From: Candidatus Mycobacterium methanotrophicum
GTDB taxonomy: Bacteria > Actinomycetota > Actinomycetes > Mycobacteriales > Mycobacteriaceae
NCBI RefSeq assembly: GCF_023515995.1
Contig: NZ_CP097320.1
Coordinates: 558,001-622,000, forward strand
Reading direction: 5' to 3'
Length of the DNA stretch: 64,000 bases
In this document: positions 53,526 through 63,147 of the stretch, in pieces
Numbering within the stretch: the stretch's first letter is position 1
Layout of the letters: each line of letters opens with the position of its first letter
Program-made: the position numbers and the translations under genes
The notes under the pieces: generated by a model
Database searches by the model: none
What the model was told of the DNA's origin: nothing
Seen by the model: only the letters and a program-made list of their open reading frames with translations

Positions 53526-53909
53526 ATGCGGATGGCCACCTTCAACATCCTGCACGGGCGCAACATCGACGACGGGCAGGTCGACGTCGACCGGTTGGCG
53601 GATTGTGTGCGGCGGCTCGATGCCGATGTGCTGGCGTTGCAGGAGGTCGATTGCGACCAGCCCCGCTCGGCGATGGCCGATCTCACCGCGGTCGCGGCCG
53701 AGGCGATGGGCGCGGTGAGCCACCGATTCGTCGCCGCCATTTCCGGCACTCCGGGCGCAACGTGGATGGCTGCGACCGGCCGCGAGCAGCCGGGCATCGC
53801 GAGCTACGGGATTGCGCTGCTGTCCCGGTTCGACACCGACGCGTGTTCGGCGCCGACGCTGCCGATCTCGGATCATCGGGCGCTGATCATCGACGTGTCG
53901 CGTCGGTGA
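53526..53909 (+). pseudogene. Endonuclease/exonuclease/phosphatase-family protein, internal deletion
   Basis: The 127-codon frame starts MRMATFNILHGRNIDDGQVD and has DADVLALQEVDCDQPRSAMA, the strand with the catalytic Glu of the EEP (Mg-dependent nuclease/phosphatase) fold. It continues to GIASYGIALLSRFDTD and then jumps to SAPTLPISDHRALIIDVSRR, the final His strand. Family members of this type are about 250 residues; roughly 120 in the middle, including the catalytic Asp-x-Asn motif, are missing. The frame is open but the product cannot form the active site. ATG at 53526. Confidence 0.65.
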
Positions 53910-53950
53910 GGACGCGACACGGCGCCCGTCCGGCGTCGTAGGGTGCGGGA

Positions 53951-56900
53951 GTGCAGGTGATTTCGGCGGAGTCGACGGAGCTTTTCGTCGGGCCGCCGGA
54001 CGCGCCGCTGCAGGTGGCGCGGGTGAGCGTGAGCGGCGGCACCGAGCCGACGCTGGTCCGGGTCGGCGGCGACGGCCTGAGCGGACAGACGCTGGCACGC
54101 ATCGGTGACGACGTCGTCGAGGTGCCTGTCGCCCTCGAGCATCCGGTCGTCGGCGAACGGCGGGCCGCGCAGGTGCACGTCGATGGCGGCAGCACCCCGT
54201 TCGCGTTCACCGTCGCCGAACCCGGCTGGACGATGTTCATGATCAGCCACTTCCACTACGACCCCGTGTGGTGGAACACCCAGGGCGCCTACACCAGCAT
54301 GTGGCGACAGGATCCGCCGGGCAGGCGCCGCAACGGCTTCGAGCTGGTGCACGCGCACCTGGAGATGGCCCGGCGTGAACCCGAGTACAAATTCGTGCTC
54401 GCCGAAGTCGACTACCTCAAGCCGTACTGGGACACCTATCCCGAGGACCGCGCCGATCTGCGACGGCTGATCGCGCAAGGCCGGGTGGAGATCATGGGCG
54501 GCACCTACAACGAACCGAACACCAACCTCACCAGCCCGGAGACGACAATCCGAAACCTGGTGCACGGCATGGGCTTTCAGCGCGACGTGCTCGGGGGTAA
54601 GCCGGCCACCGCCTGGCAGCTCGACGTATTCGGCCACGATCCGCAGTTTGCGGGCATGGCCGCCGACGCGGGGCTGACATCGAGCTCGTGGGCCCGTGGA
54701 CCGCACCATCAGTGGGGTCCCATGCACAGCGAGGTCGGCGTGGCGGGCATGCAGTTCTGCAGCGAGTTCGAATGGATCGCGCCGTCCGGGCGCGGGCTGC
54801 TCACCCATTACATGCCCGCGCACTACGGGGCTGGCTGGGGGATGGACGACGCGCCGTCGCTGGCGCAGGCCGAACAGGCGACCTACGGACTATTCGAAGA
54901 GTTGAAGAAGGTCGCCCTGACCCGCAACGTGCTACTACCCGTCGGCACCGACTACACCCCACCGAACAAGTGGGTCACCGAGATTCACCGGGACTGGGCT
55001 TCGCGCTACACCTGGCCGCGGTTCGTCTGCGCGCTGCCGAGTGAGTTCTTCGCCGCGGTGCGAACCGAATTAGACGCCCGTGCGCTGGCGCCGTCGCCGC
55101 AAACCCGGGACATGAACCCGATCTACACTGGCAAGGACGTGTCGTTCATCGACACCAAACAAGCCAACCGGGCCGCCGAGAACGCCGTCTTGGACGCCGA
55201 GAAGTTCGCGGTGTTCGCCGGGCTGCTGGCCGGCGCCGACTACCCGCAGGCGGCGCTGGCCAAGGCGTGGGTGCAGCTGGTCTATGGCGCGCACCATGAC
55301 GCAATCACCGGCTCGGAGTCCGACCAGGTCTACCTCGACTTGCTGACCGGCTGGCGCGACGCGTGGGAGCTGGGCCGCGCGGCTCGCGACAACTCGCTGG
55401 CGCTGCTGTCTAGCGCGGTGGATGGCGATGTTGTCGTATGGAATCCGTTGGCGCACCACCGAACCGATGTGGCTACCGTCCGGCTTGCGGTTCCCGTCGG
55501 TCCCGGGGTGCGGGTGCTGGACCACGACGGCGCGGAGCTGCCCGCACTTGTCGAGCACGACGGACGATCGGTCAGCTGGCTGGCGCGCGATGTGGCCTCA
55601 CTGGGTTGGCGGGCCTACCGGCTGGTCGCCGCCGATACCGTGACAGCATGGAAACCCTTGCGCGGCATGCAGATTGCGAACGATCACTACCGGCTCGCGG
55701 TCGACCCGGCCCGCGGCGGCGGGGTGTCGTCGCTGATGCACGACGGCAGGCAGCTGATCGCCGAGGGCCGGGTGGGCAACGAGCTAGCCGGTTACCAGGA
55801 ATACCCGGCGCACCCCACCGGCGGCGAAGGCCCGTGGCACCTGCTGCCCAACGGGCCGGTGGTCAGCTCGTCGGAAAGCAAAGCGGAGGTACGGGCTTAC
55901 CACAGCCCCCTGGGCCAGCGGCTGGTCATAGCGGGCCGGATCGGCGAGTTACTGCGCTATACCCAAACTTTGACGCTGTGGCACGGCGTCGACCGGGTGG
56001 ACTGCAGCACCACGATCGACGACTTTGCCGACGCTGACCAGTTGTTGCGACTGCGCTGGCCATGCCCCGTGCCGGGCGCAATGCCGGTCAGCGAAGTCGG
56101 CGACGCCGTCGTCGGGCGCGGTTTCGCGTTGCTGCACAACCCTCATTCGGGCTCTCAATCCGTGGACACCGCCGATTACCCCTGGACGCTGGACAACCCG
56201 GCCTACGGCTGGTTCGGACTGTCCTCGGCGGCGCGGGTGCGCGTTGCAGACGGCGTGCGCGCGGTGTCGGTGGCCGAGGTGGTCGCTCCGACCGAGCCGA
56301 TGGGCGGCCTGCTGGCGCGCGACCTGATGGTCGCGCTGGTGCGCGCCGGGGTCACGGCGACCTGCGGCAGCGCCGACAAGCCGCGATACGGCCACCTCGG
56401 CGTCGACTCGAACCTGCCGGACACCCGCATCGCGTTGGGCGGTCCGAGCCAGAACGCCTTCACCAAGGCCGTGCTGGCCGCCGCCGATCCGGTTTACACC
56501 GCCGAGGTCGAGCGGCAGCTTGCCGACACCGGCCGGGCCAGGGTGTGGGTGCCGGCCGCGGCGCCGTTGGCGGCCGGCTGGATCCCCGGCGCAGACCTGC
56601 GGGGTTTGCGGGCGCTGCCGGTGCTGGTGATCGCCAGTCGCGAGGACGCCGGTCTCGGGCCCGCGATCGCGGCGGTGGCCGACGACCTCGTCGACGCCGA
56701 GATCGCCGTCAGCCAGCACGCCCCGTCGGGCCTGCAGCGCTTCGAGCCGCATACGGTGGCGCTGCTCAACCGCGGTGTGCCCAGCTTCGCCGTCGAGACC
56801 GACGGCACGCTGCACACCGCGCTGATGCGGTCCTGCAGCGGCTGGCCGTCCGGCGTCTGGATCGACGAGCCGCGCCGCACCGCGCCCGACGGCTCGAACT

Positions 56901-58129
56901 TCCAGCTGCAGCATTGGACGCACGTCTTCGACTACGCGCTGGTCTGCGGCGCCGGCGATTGGCGGCACGCCGAGATCCCGGCCCGCAGCGCGGAGTTTTC
57001 CCACCCACTGCTGGCTGTGACGGCGCCCGGGCGATGCGGCGGGCTGCCGGTCACCGGTTCGCTGCTGCAGGTCGACCCGGCCGGCGCGGTGCAACTGGCC
57101 GCGCTCAAGGCGGCGGGCAACCCGCTGGCACGCGGCAGCGCCCAGCCCGTCGACCCGGGCCGCGTGGCCATCCGGCTGGTCGAAACCCGCGGAGGGGACG
57201 CTGATGTCGTCGTGCGCTCGCCGCTGGGCACGGTGTCCGAGCTGCATCCGGCCGACCTTCTGGAGCGGCCCCGGCCGAGATCTCGCAGTCGGCCTCTCGT
57301 CACGTTGCACGGCTACCAGATCTCCACCGCGCTGGCGCAGCTGACCGTGCCCCGGCTGCTCGACAGCGGCGACGCGGAGTTGGCGCCGCAGGCCGAGACC
57401 TCTGTGCCGCTGTATGCGCGGTACTGGCTGCACAACCGCGGGCCGGCCCCGCTCGGCGGGCTACCCGCGGTGGCCCACCTGCACCCGCACCGGCTGACCG
57501 CCGCCGCGGGCGCCGACATCTCGCTGCGCCTGACCGCGGTCAGCGACAGCTGCGACGCAGAGCTGGCCGGCACGGTCAGGCTGATATGCCCGCCCGGCTG
57601 GTCGGCCAGCCCCGCGGAGCTGCCCTTCACGCTGCCGTCCGGCCACCACGCGGAAGCCGACGTGCTGCTGACGATGCCCGCAGATGCCGATCCTGGCCGC
57701 TATCCCGTGCGGGCGCAGCTGCAGATCACCGGCGGTGACCTGCCACCTGCGTGGCGTCAGGTGGTCGAAGACGTGTGCATGATCTCGGTCGGCGGCGCTG
57801 ACGACGGTGGGTTGCTGCAGTTGGTGGACGGGCCGGCCGACATCGCGGTGGCCGCGGGCGACTCGGCTCGGCTGACCGTCACCGTCGGCACCGACGCGTG
57901 CGCCGACCTCAGCTTGGAGGCCCACCTGATCAGCCCGTGGGGAACCTGGGAATGGGTTGGCCCGGCCACAGTCGGCGCGGTGCTGCCGGCCCGCGGCACC
58001 GTCGAACTCGGCTTCGACGTGAGCCCGCCGCCGTGGGTGGAACCCGGCCAGTGGTGGGCGCTGGTGCGGGTCGGCTGCGCCGGCCAACTGATGTACTCAC
58101 CCGCGGCGAAGGTGGTGGTCCCGGGATGA
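53951..58129 (+). CDS. GH38-family alpha-mannosidase (Rv0648 counterpart)
   Basis: A 1392-residue protein. The GH38 catalytic domain starts after about 95 residues: TMFMISHFHYDPVWWNTQGA (zinc ligands H-x-D) and TAWQLDVFGHDPQFAGMAAD (the Asp nucleophile in L-D-x-F-G). The middle and C-terminal regions (LLRLRWPCPVPGAMPVSEVG and onward) are beta-rich. There is no signal peptide, so it acts in the cytoplasm. The likely role is turnover of mannosyl glycans. GTG start at 53951. Its last bases overlap the ATG of the next gene, and a sugar kinase follows, so a small carbohydrate operon is likely (the M. tuberculosis Rv0648-Rv0650 unit). Confidence 0.92.
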   Translation: MQVISAESTELFVGPPDAPLQVARVSVSGGTEPTLVRVGGDGLSGQTLARIGDDVVEVPVALEHPVVGERRAAQVHVDGGSTPFAFTVAEPGWTMFMISHFHYDPVWWNTQGAYTSMWRQDPPGRRRNGFELVHAHLEMARREPEYKFVLAEVDYLKPYWDTYPEDRADLRRLIAQGRVEIMGGTYNEPNTNLTSPETTIRNLVHGMGFQRDVLGGKPATAWQLDVFGHDPQFAGMAADAGLTSSSWARGPHHQWGPMHSEVGVAGMQFCSEFEWIAPSGRGLLTHYMPAHYGAGWGMDDAPSLAQAEQATYGLFEELKKVALTRNVLLPVGTDYTPPNKWVTEIHRDWASRYTWPRFVCALPSEFFAAVRTELDARALAPSPQTRDMNPIYTGKDVSFIDTKQANRAAENAVLDAEKFAVFAGLLAGADYPQAALAKAWVQLVYGAHHDAITGSESDQVYLDLLTGWRDAWELGRAARDNSLALLSSAVDGDVVVWNPLAHHRTDVATVRLAVPVGPGVRVLDHDGAELPALVEHDGRSVSWLARDVASLGWRAYRLVAADTVTAWKPLRGMQIANDHYRLAVDPARGGGVSSLMHDGRQLIAEGRVGNELAGYQEYPAHPTGGEGPWHLLPNGPVVSSSESKAEVRAYHSPLGQRLVIAGRIGELLRYTQTLTLWHGVDRVDCSTTIDDFADADQLLRLRWPCPVPGAMPVSEVGDAVVGRGFALLHNPHSGSQSVDTADYPWTLDNPAYGWFGLSSAARVRVADGVRAVSVAEVVAPTEPMGGLLARDLMVALVRAGVTATCGSADKPRYGHLGVDSNLPDTRIALGGPSQNAFTKAVLAAADPVYTAEVERQLADTGRARVWVPAAAPLAAGWIPGADLRGLRALPVLVIASREDAGLGPAIAAVADDLVDAEIAVSQHAPSGLQRFEPHTVALLNRGVPSFAVETDGTLHTALMRSCSGWPSGVWIDEPRRTAPDGSNFQLQHWTHVFDYALVCGAGDWRHAEIPARSAEFSHPLLAVTAPGRCGGLPVTGSLLQVDPAGAVQLAALKAAGNPLARGSAQPVDPGRVAIRLVETRGGDADVVVRSPLGTVSELHPADLLERPRPRSRSRPLVTLHGYQISTALAQLTVPRLLDSGDAELAPQAETSVPLYARYWLHNRGPAPLGGLPAVAHLHPHRLTAAAGADISLRLTAVSDSCDAELAGTVRLICPPGWSASPAELPFTLPSGHHAEADVLLTMPADADPGRYPVRAQLQITGGDLPPAWRQVVEDVCMISVGGADDGGLLQLVDGPADIAVAAGDSARLTVTVGTDACADLSLEAHLISPWGTWEWVGPATVGAVLPARGTVELGFDVSPPPWVEPGQWWALVRVGCAGQLMYSPAAKVVVPG

Positions 58130-58797
58130 TCGAGATGCGATTGCCCGCCTCCTCCCCCCGCCGCGCGGGCGGCATCGTCGAGCGGGCGGCGACGGTCGGC
58201 GGTGTCCCGGTGCCGGTCGACGAGGTCGACGCACGTGAGGCACGGCTGCGCAGCGCTCATCAGGGCCCGCTGGCGACCGCGCTGCCGGCAACCGGCAGCA
58301 GCGAGGGCAGGCAACTGCGCCGGTGGCTGACTCAGCTGATCGTGACCGAGCGGGTGATCGCCGCGCAGGCCGCTGCCCTGGGGGTCACCGCGCACGGCGC
58401 GCCGGGCGAGGCGCAGCTGCTGCCGGACACCACGGCCCGGCTGGAGATCGGCAGTATTGCCGCGGCGGTGCTGTCGGACCCGCGCGCGCGGGCACTGTTT
58501 GCGCACATCACCGCCGCGGTCGACGTCAGCGACGACGACGTGGCGGGCTACCACCGCCGGAACCCGCTGCGGTTCGCCGCGACCGGTTCCGACCGCGACG
58601 GCTGGCGCACCCCGGCCGTCGTCGCCCCGCCGCTGTACCAGGTGCGCGCCGTGATCGCCGAGCACCTTCGGGCGGCCGCGCGGCGCCGAGCATTCCGGGT
58701 CTGGCTCGACGAGCGCCGCGCCGAGTTGGTCCGGCTGGAACCGGGATTCGAGCACCCCGGCGACCCGCGCCAGCCCGACAACACTCACCGGCACTGA
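58126..58797 (+). CDS. Rv0649-position protein, SurA/PpiC-like helical architecture
   Basis: A 223-residue protein. GGVPVPVDEVDAREARLRSA and LRRWLTQLIVTERVIAAQAA resemble the N-terminal helical region of SurA/PpiC-type chaperone proteins. The end (YQVRAVIAEHLRAAARRRAF, RVWLDERRAELVRLEPGFEH) also fits, but the central parvulin isomerase domain is absent. In M. tuberculosis the gene at this position (Rv0649) was called FabD2, a malonyl transacylase; I see no G-x-S-x-G motif to support that here. ATG at 58126 overlaps the GH38 stop. Unknown role in the mannosidase-kinase operon. Confidence 0.65.
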   Translation: MIEMRLPASSPRRAGGIVERAATVGGVPVPVDEVDAREARLRSAHQGPLATALPATGSSEGRQLRRWLTQLIVTERVIAAQAAALGVTAHGAPGEAQLLPDTTARLEIGSIAAAVLSDPRARALFAHITAAVDVSDDDVAGYHRRNPLRFAATGSDRDGWRTPAVVAPPLYQVRAVIAEHLRAAARRRAFRVWLDERRAELVRLEPGFEHPGDPRQPDNTHRH

Positions 58798-58804
58798 GCG
58801 CCGA

Positions 58805-59716
58805 ATGCTCACCCTGACCCTCGACATCGGCGGCACCAAGATCGCCGCCGGTCTCGTCGACGAGACCGGGGCGCTGGCGCATACCGTCATCCGGCCTACA
58901 CCCAAAGGAGCAGGCGCAGAAGAGGTTTGGTCTTGGGTTCAGCAGATCATCGTCGACGCGGTGCGGGCCGCCAGCGGCGGGATCCACGGGGTCGGCATCG
59001 GCTCCGCCGGCCCCGTCGACCTGGCGACCGGGACGGTCAGCCCGATCAACATCGGGTGCTGGCGCGGCTTTGCGCTGCGCGAGCGGGTGGCCGCCGTCGT
59101 GCCGGGCGTGCCGGTGGTGCTTGCTGGCGACGGCGTGTGCATGGCACTCGGCGAGCACTGGCGTGGCGCCGGGCGTGGCGCCGGCTTCCTGCTCGGCATG
59201 GTGGTTTCCACCGGGGTCGGCGGTGGCCTGGTCCTCGACGGGGTGCCGTATCACGGGCGGACCGGCAACGCCGGCCACGTTGGCCATGTCATTGTCGAGC
59301 TCGACGGGCAGCTCTGCTCGTGCGGTGGTCACGGCTGCGTGGAGACCGTCGCAGCTGGGCCGCGGATGACGCGGTGGGCGTTGGCCAACGGCTGGGCGGG
59401 GCCGCCCGGCGCCGACGCCCTGATGCTGGCCGAAGCGGCCGGCGCCGGCGATGCGGTGGCACTGCGGGCGTTTCGCCGCGGCGCCGGCGCGCTGGCCGCG
59501 ATGATCGCCTCGGTCGCGGCGGTGTGCGACCTGGACCGCGTCGTGCTCGGTGGCGGGGTGGCCAAGTCTGGCCGGACGCTGTTCGACCCGCTGCGCGAGG
59601 CGTTGGCCGGCTACGCGGGTTTGGACTTCATCCGGGGCGTGCAGGTGGTGCCGGCTGCGCTGGGCGGCGACGCCGGCCTGATCGGCGCGGCGGCACTCGT
59701 CTCACCTGCCAGGTGA
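58805..59716 (+). CDS. ROK-family sugar kinase (Rv0650 counterpart)
   Basis: A 303-residue ROK protein. The phosphate loop is LTLDIGGTKIAAGLVDETGA; the catalytic region VLAGDGVCMALGEHWRGAGR has the expected Asp-Gly; the ROK zinc motif appears as CSCGGHGCVETVAAGPRM. It phosphorylates glucose, mannose or related sugars with ATP. It follows the GH38 and SurA-like genes with 7 bases of spacing, so the kinase may trap the sugar released by the mannosidase (inference). Confidence 0.92.
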   Translation: MLTLTLDIGGTKIAAGLVDETGALAHTVIRPTPKGAGAEEVWSWVQQIIVDAVRAASGGIHGVGIGSAGPVDLATGTVSPINIGCWRGFALRERVAAVVPGVPVVLAGDGVCMALGEHWRGAGRGAGFLLGMVVSTGVGGGLVLDGVPYHGRTGNAGHVGHVIVELDGQLCSCGGHGCVETVAAGPRMTRWALANGWAGPPGADALMLAEAAGAGDAVALRAFRRGAGALAAMIASVAAVCDLDRVVLGGGVAKSGRTLFDPLREALAGYAGLDFIRGVQVVPAALGGDAGLIGAAALVSPAR

Positions 59717-59759
59717 GTCACTCGGCGCCAGGCGTCGCCCGCTTTGGCTGATAGCGGCG

Positions 59760-59968
59760 GGCCACGCTATTGTGGATCCCGATCCACCGAAGACCGTCGG
59801 TCACCGAGCAATCGGTTGAAGGTCCGGGAATTCCCGGCGGCCCACGCAGGAGGACGAGGCAGACTGTCGCCGGCTCGCGCCGACGCAGTGTTTACGCCCC
59901 GACCGCTTCCTGCGTCGGGGCGTTCGTCGTTTCCGGGCTCGACCCTTTAGGAGCCTCAAGGAGGTTGC
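59760..59968 (+). promoter_or_regulatory. L10 leader (rplJL 5' regulatory region)
   Basis: The 200 bases before rplJ look like the actinobacterial L10 leader, which binds the L10(L12)4 complex and shuts down its own mRNA. I see the ACGCAGGAGGACGAGGCAGA block typical of such leaders (about 59843-59862) and a 9-base perfect hairpin CGCCCCGAC / GTCGGGGCG (59895-59903, 59914-59922). The leader includes a TATTGT -10-like hexamer near 59768. Confidence 0.6.
59895..59922 (+). promoter_or_regulatory. Hairpin within the L10 leader
   Basis: A perfect 9-base-pair stem with a 10-base loop, 46 bases before rplJ. No U-tract follows, so it is more likely a regulatory or attenuation structure than a terminator. 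Confidence 0.55.
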
Positions 59969-60508
59969 ATGGCCCGGGCTGATAAGGCCACCGCCGTTGC
60001 AGACATCGCCGAGCAGTTCAAGGTCGCCACTGCCACCGTGATCACCGATTACCGCGGTCTGTCTGTGGCCAATCTCGCTGAGCTGCGCCGGTCACTGGCC
60101 AGCTCGGCGACATACTCGGTCGCCAAGAACACGCTGATCAAGCGGGCCGCCTCGGAGGCGGGCGTCGAGGGACTCGACGAGCTGTTCGTCGGACCCACCG
60201 CGATCGCGTTCGTCAGCGGCGAGGCGGTCGACGCCGCCAAGGCCATCAAGACCTTCGCCAAGGAGCACAAGGCGCTGGTCATCAAGGGCGGCTACATGGA
60301 CGGCCGCCCGCTGACCGTTGCTGAAGTCGAGCGCATCGCCGACCTGGAGTCGCGCGAGGTGCTGCTCGCCAAACTGGCCGGGGCAATGAAGGCCAACCTG
60401 TCGAAGGCCGCCGGGCTCTTCAACGCGCCGGCCTCGCAGATGGCCCGGCTCGCTGCCGCGCTACAGGAGAAGAAAGCCGCCGAAGCGCCCGCCGAAACCA
60501 CGGAATAA
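59969..60508 (+). CDS. rplJ: 50S ribosomal protein uL10
   Basis: A 179-residue uL10: [60 protein letters not shown] and an alanine/lysine-rich C-terminus that binds L12 dimers. It anchors the stalk at the GTPase-associated centre and represses its operon through the leader. Ribosome site GGAGG before ATG at 59969. Confidence 0.97.
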   Translation: MARADKATAVADIAEQFKVATATVITDYRGLSVANLAELRRSLASSATYSVAKNTLIKRAASEAGVEGLDELFVGPTAIAFVSGEAVDAAKAIKTFAKEHKALVIKGGYMDGRPLTVAEVERIADLESREVLLAKLAGAMKANLSKAAGLFNAPASQMARLAAALQEKKAAEAPAETTE

Positions 60509-60538
60509 CCCCAAACCAATCAAGGAAGGACCCACACC

Positions 60539-60928
60539 ATGTCCAAGTTGTCCACTGACGAACTGCTCGACGCGTTCAAAGAACTCACCCTGCTGGAGCT
60601 CTCGGAGTTCGTGAAGAAGTTCGAGGAGACCTTCGAGGTCACCGCGGCCGCCCCGGTCGCCGTCGCCGCCGCTCCTGGCGGGGCGGCTCCCGCTGCCGAG
60701 GCCGCCGAGGAGCAGTCCGAGTTCGACGTCATCCTCGAGGCCGCCGGTGACAAGAAGATCGGCGTCATCAAGGTGGTCCGTGAGATCGTTTCCGGCCTGG
60801 GCCTCAAGGAGGCCAAGGACCTGGTCGACGGCGCGCCCAAGCCGGTCCTGGAGAAGGCCCCGAAGGAGGCTGCCGAGGAGGCCAAGACCAAGCTCGAGGC
60901 CGCCGGCGCCACCGTCACCGTCAAGTAG
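60539..60928 (+). CDS. rplL: 50S ribosomal protein bL12
   Basis: A 129-residue L7/L12: [20 protein letters not shown], a flexible Ala-rich hinge, and [20 protein letters not shown] with [20 protein letters not shown] at the factor-binding C-terminus. Multiple copies form the ribosomal stalk. GGAAGGA precedes the ATG. A terminator hairpin follows at 60951. Confidence 0.97.
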   Translation: MSKLSTDELLDAFKELTLLELSEFVKKFEETFEVTAAAPVAVAAAPGGAAPAAEAAEEQSEFDVILEAAGDKKIGVIKVVREIVSGLGLKEAKDLVDGAPKPVLEKAPKEAAEEAKTKLEAAGATVTVK

Positions 60929-60950
60929 TCGACCCAGCGATAGCCTCTAC

Positions 60951-60975
60951 AGCCGCAACGGCTGCGGGGGTTTTC
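60951..60975 (+). terminator. Rho-independent-like terminator after rplL
   Basis: CAGCCG-CAA-CGGCTG, a six-pair stem with a three-base loop, followed by CGGGGGTTTT. It lies 22 bases after the rplL stop. Confidence 0.65.
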
Positions 60976-61009
60976 GCATTCTCAGCGTTTCGCCGGCACA
61001 TGTGCGGAC

Positions 61010-61420
61010 GCTCGATGGCGAAGCGCCGGTAGGCACGCTGCGCCACCAGCGAAAACAGCGTCCGCTCGGTCATCTCCGCGTCTAGACGCCGGTCCGCGGC
61101 GATCCGGTGCAACGCCGCGCCAACACCCAGCCGCTCCCAGAGTTGGTCGAGCAGCCACGCCCCGCCGAAGCGGCGCGCGTCCAGGATGTCGATCTCGCCA
61201 GTGAGCGGCCGCGATCGCCGGCGCCGGGTCCGAAAACCGCGAGATCGAGGCGACCAACCGGGCCGGCGCGTCGCAGTCCACGGCCTCGGCGCGGCCGAAG
61301 CTGTGGATCACCTTCGCCGAGGGCACCCCGTGATCGGGTGGCGTTCGCTGTGCGCCAGCTGCAGATACGACACCGTCGACCCGTCGCGGTTGCGTCGCTT
61401 CGTCTCCCGCAGGTACACAC
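61010..61420 (-). pseudogene. IS1634-family transposase N-terminal remnant
   Basis: The reverse strand yields YLRETKRRNRDGSTVSYLQL and AHSERHPITG near 61340-61400, then after a shift PSAKVIHSFGRAEAVDCDAP and ARLVASISRF, then in another frame AWLLDQLWERLGVGAALHRI-type residues and RRLDAEMTERTLFSLVAQRA. This is the start of IS1634 (IS4-superfamily) transposases. At least two shifts occur, and the catalytic DDE core is absent. It lies directly downstream of rplL, where M. tuberculosis has Rv0653c and Rv0654. Confidence 0.75.
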
Positions 61421-61786
61421 CTACACCGTCAGCGCATATTCGCTGATGAAGTCCAGTGACACGCCCTAAGTCGTGTGCCTACACGAATACGCTGTTTGGG
61501 TGACTCTGCAAGCCTCCTACCGGCACAATCGCTCCGCGCTACCCCGAAATGTGCCTACGAACGGCGGAAGTCGGGTCACGGACCTCGATCACCGACGGAT
61601 CCGCCCTGTCGACCCGAACCCGCCCACGGACCCTTGCCCTTGCCCTTGCCGATGCGTATCCTACTTACCAGATCGGCGCCCTTCCGCGCTACCGGACGAT
61701 GTATCTTCTCAACACGAATTGTCCCACACTGCAACGGCATTCATCGCTAACCCAGTATTCGCGGATTCGGGTCAGAGAGGACAGTA
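61421..61786. other. Gene-free stretch upstream of the dioxygenase gene
   Basis: About 365 bases. Several short frames cross it but none shows a family motif, and the base composition is a little less GC-rich than the genes. The part nearest to 61787 probably holds the promoter of the TauD-type gene; GAGAGGACAG just before the ATG is a weak ribosome site. Confidence 0.4.
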
Positions 61787-62707
61787 ATGGGCATCTTCGG
61801 CCCGCTCCAGGCGGAACGCGCGCTCAGCGTGACGAGGTTGGGCAGCCGTATCGGCGCCCGAGTCGACGAAGTCCGGCTCGGGGGCGATCTCGACGTCGAC
61901 ACGGTCAACGAAATCCGCCGGGCGCTGCTGGACCACAAGGTGATCTTCTTCCGCGGCCAGCATCACCTGGACGACGATCAGCAACTTGCGTTCGCCAGCC
62001 TTTTGGGCACTCCGATCGGCCACCCCGCCGCACGATTCATCGCGGGCAGCCCGCCGATCATCACGCCGATCGACTCCGAGTACGGCAAGGCCACCCGCTG
62101 GCACGCCGACATGACGTTCGCCGCGAATTTCCCCAAGGCGTCGATCCTTCGCGCAGTCAGCCTGCCCAGCTACGGCGGGTCAACGCTGTGGGCGTCCACC
62201 GCGGCGGCCTACGCCGCGCTGCCCACGCCGCTCAAGCGGCTCACCGAGAACCTGCGGGCGGTGCACAGCAACCGCTTCGACTACGTCTACACCACGCCCG
62301 ACGCCCCCACCGGCCTTCAGCGCGCGCTGCGGGAGTCATACGAAAAACCCGATTTCCGCACCGAACATCCTGTCGTGCAGGTACACCCCGAGACCGGTGA
62401 ACGCACCCTGCTGGCAGGGGACTTTGTCGAGAAGTTATCCGGCTTGGACGTCTACGAGTCGCATGTGCTGCTCGAGTTGATACAACGGCGAATCACCGCG
62501 CCAGAGAACACTGTTCGATGGAGCTGGGAGTCGGGTGACGTTGTCGTCTGGGATAACCGGGCAACTCAGCACCGCGGCGTGGACGACTACGACGATCAGA
62601 GTCGGCTCATGCACCGGGTCACCTTGATGGGCGATGTGCCCGTCGACGTGCACGGGCAACAGAGCCGGGTGATCAGCGGCGCACTGCTGGAGCCGATCGC
62701 GGGCTGA
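61787..62707 (+). CDS. TauD/TfdA-family Fe(II)/2-oxoglutarate dioxygenase
   Basis: A 306-residue dioxygenase. The iron-binding triad is H-x-D in [20 protein letters not shown] and His in [20 protein letters not shown]; the arginine for 2-oxoglutarate is in [29 protein letters not shown] and [11 protein letters not shown] are the N-terminal signatures. The best-known mycobacterial relative is alkyl sulfatase-type Rv3406; substrates in this family include sulfonates and alkyl sulfates. Intact; ATG at 61787. Confidence 0.9.
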   Translation: MGIFGPLQAERALSVTRLGSRIGARVDEVRLGGDLDVDTVNEIRRALLDHKVIFFRGQHHLDDDQQLAFASLLGTPIGHPAARFIAGSPPIITPIDSEYGKATRWHADMTFAANFPKASILRAVSLPSYGGSTLWASTAAAYAALPTPLKRLTENLRAVHSNRFDYVYTTPDAPTGLQRALRESYEKPDFRTEHPVVQVHPETGERTLLAGDFVEKLSGLDVYESHVLLELIQRRITAPENTVRWSWESGDVVVWDNRATQHRGVDDYDDQSRLMHRVTLMGDVPVDVHGQQSRVISGALLEPIAG

Positions 62708-63147
62708 CCGGCGTGACCGGTCCTTGGCGGCTTGGTGACACCGAGCCCTGATTAGCTGCGCGGTCTACAACCCGCAGGAGGGCGAATGGCAGGACAACGT
62801 GCGGGACCGGGGAAAGCGCTCGGCATGCGGATCGATGCGTTCGACATGGGCCACGGCGGAACCCCGTCTGTGGAAGTCGTTGCACGTGCGGACAACCCCG
62901 ACGCCGCCAGGGTGAAAAGGGTGCGGCCGCGCCGTATCTACGTCGGCTCTGATTTCGATCGGCTTTGCGTCGACTACCTCTGCACGTGTTGCTTGCCGTG
63001 CATCCGGATTCGGCGTAGATGTCAGCCCGGACGAGCTGCTGCTCAGAAATTTCGATAGGCGACCGCCGCTGTGGCCGCTTTGGAAAGGCACGCTACGAGA
63101 CGATGTCGATGCGCTCAACAGCCCAACGGGAAGAACATCCCGAACAA
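62708..63147. other. Gene-poor stretch, perhaps degraded coding DNA
   Basis: A forward frame from 62786 (90 codons, MAGQRAGPGKALGMRIDAFD) is open but shows no family motif. In another frame near 63010-63055 GVDVSPDELLLRNFD resembles the region after the phosphopantetheine serine of acyl-carrier proteins, but the serine segment itself is not visible, so I do not call it. Confidence 0.35.

Noticed and set aside
55949..57433. A 494-codon reverse frame inside the GH38 mannosidase gene
   Set aside because: Composition typical of an antisense shadow; the forward frame carries conserved glycosidase sequence throughout.
63010..63060. An acyl-carrier-protein gene
   Set aside because: Only one short resemblance (GVDVSPDELLLRNFD); no phosphopantetheine serine motif and no continuous frame.
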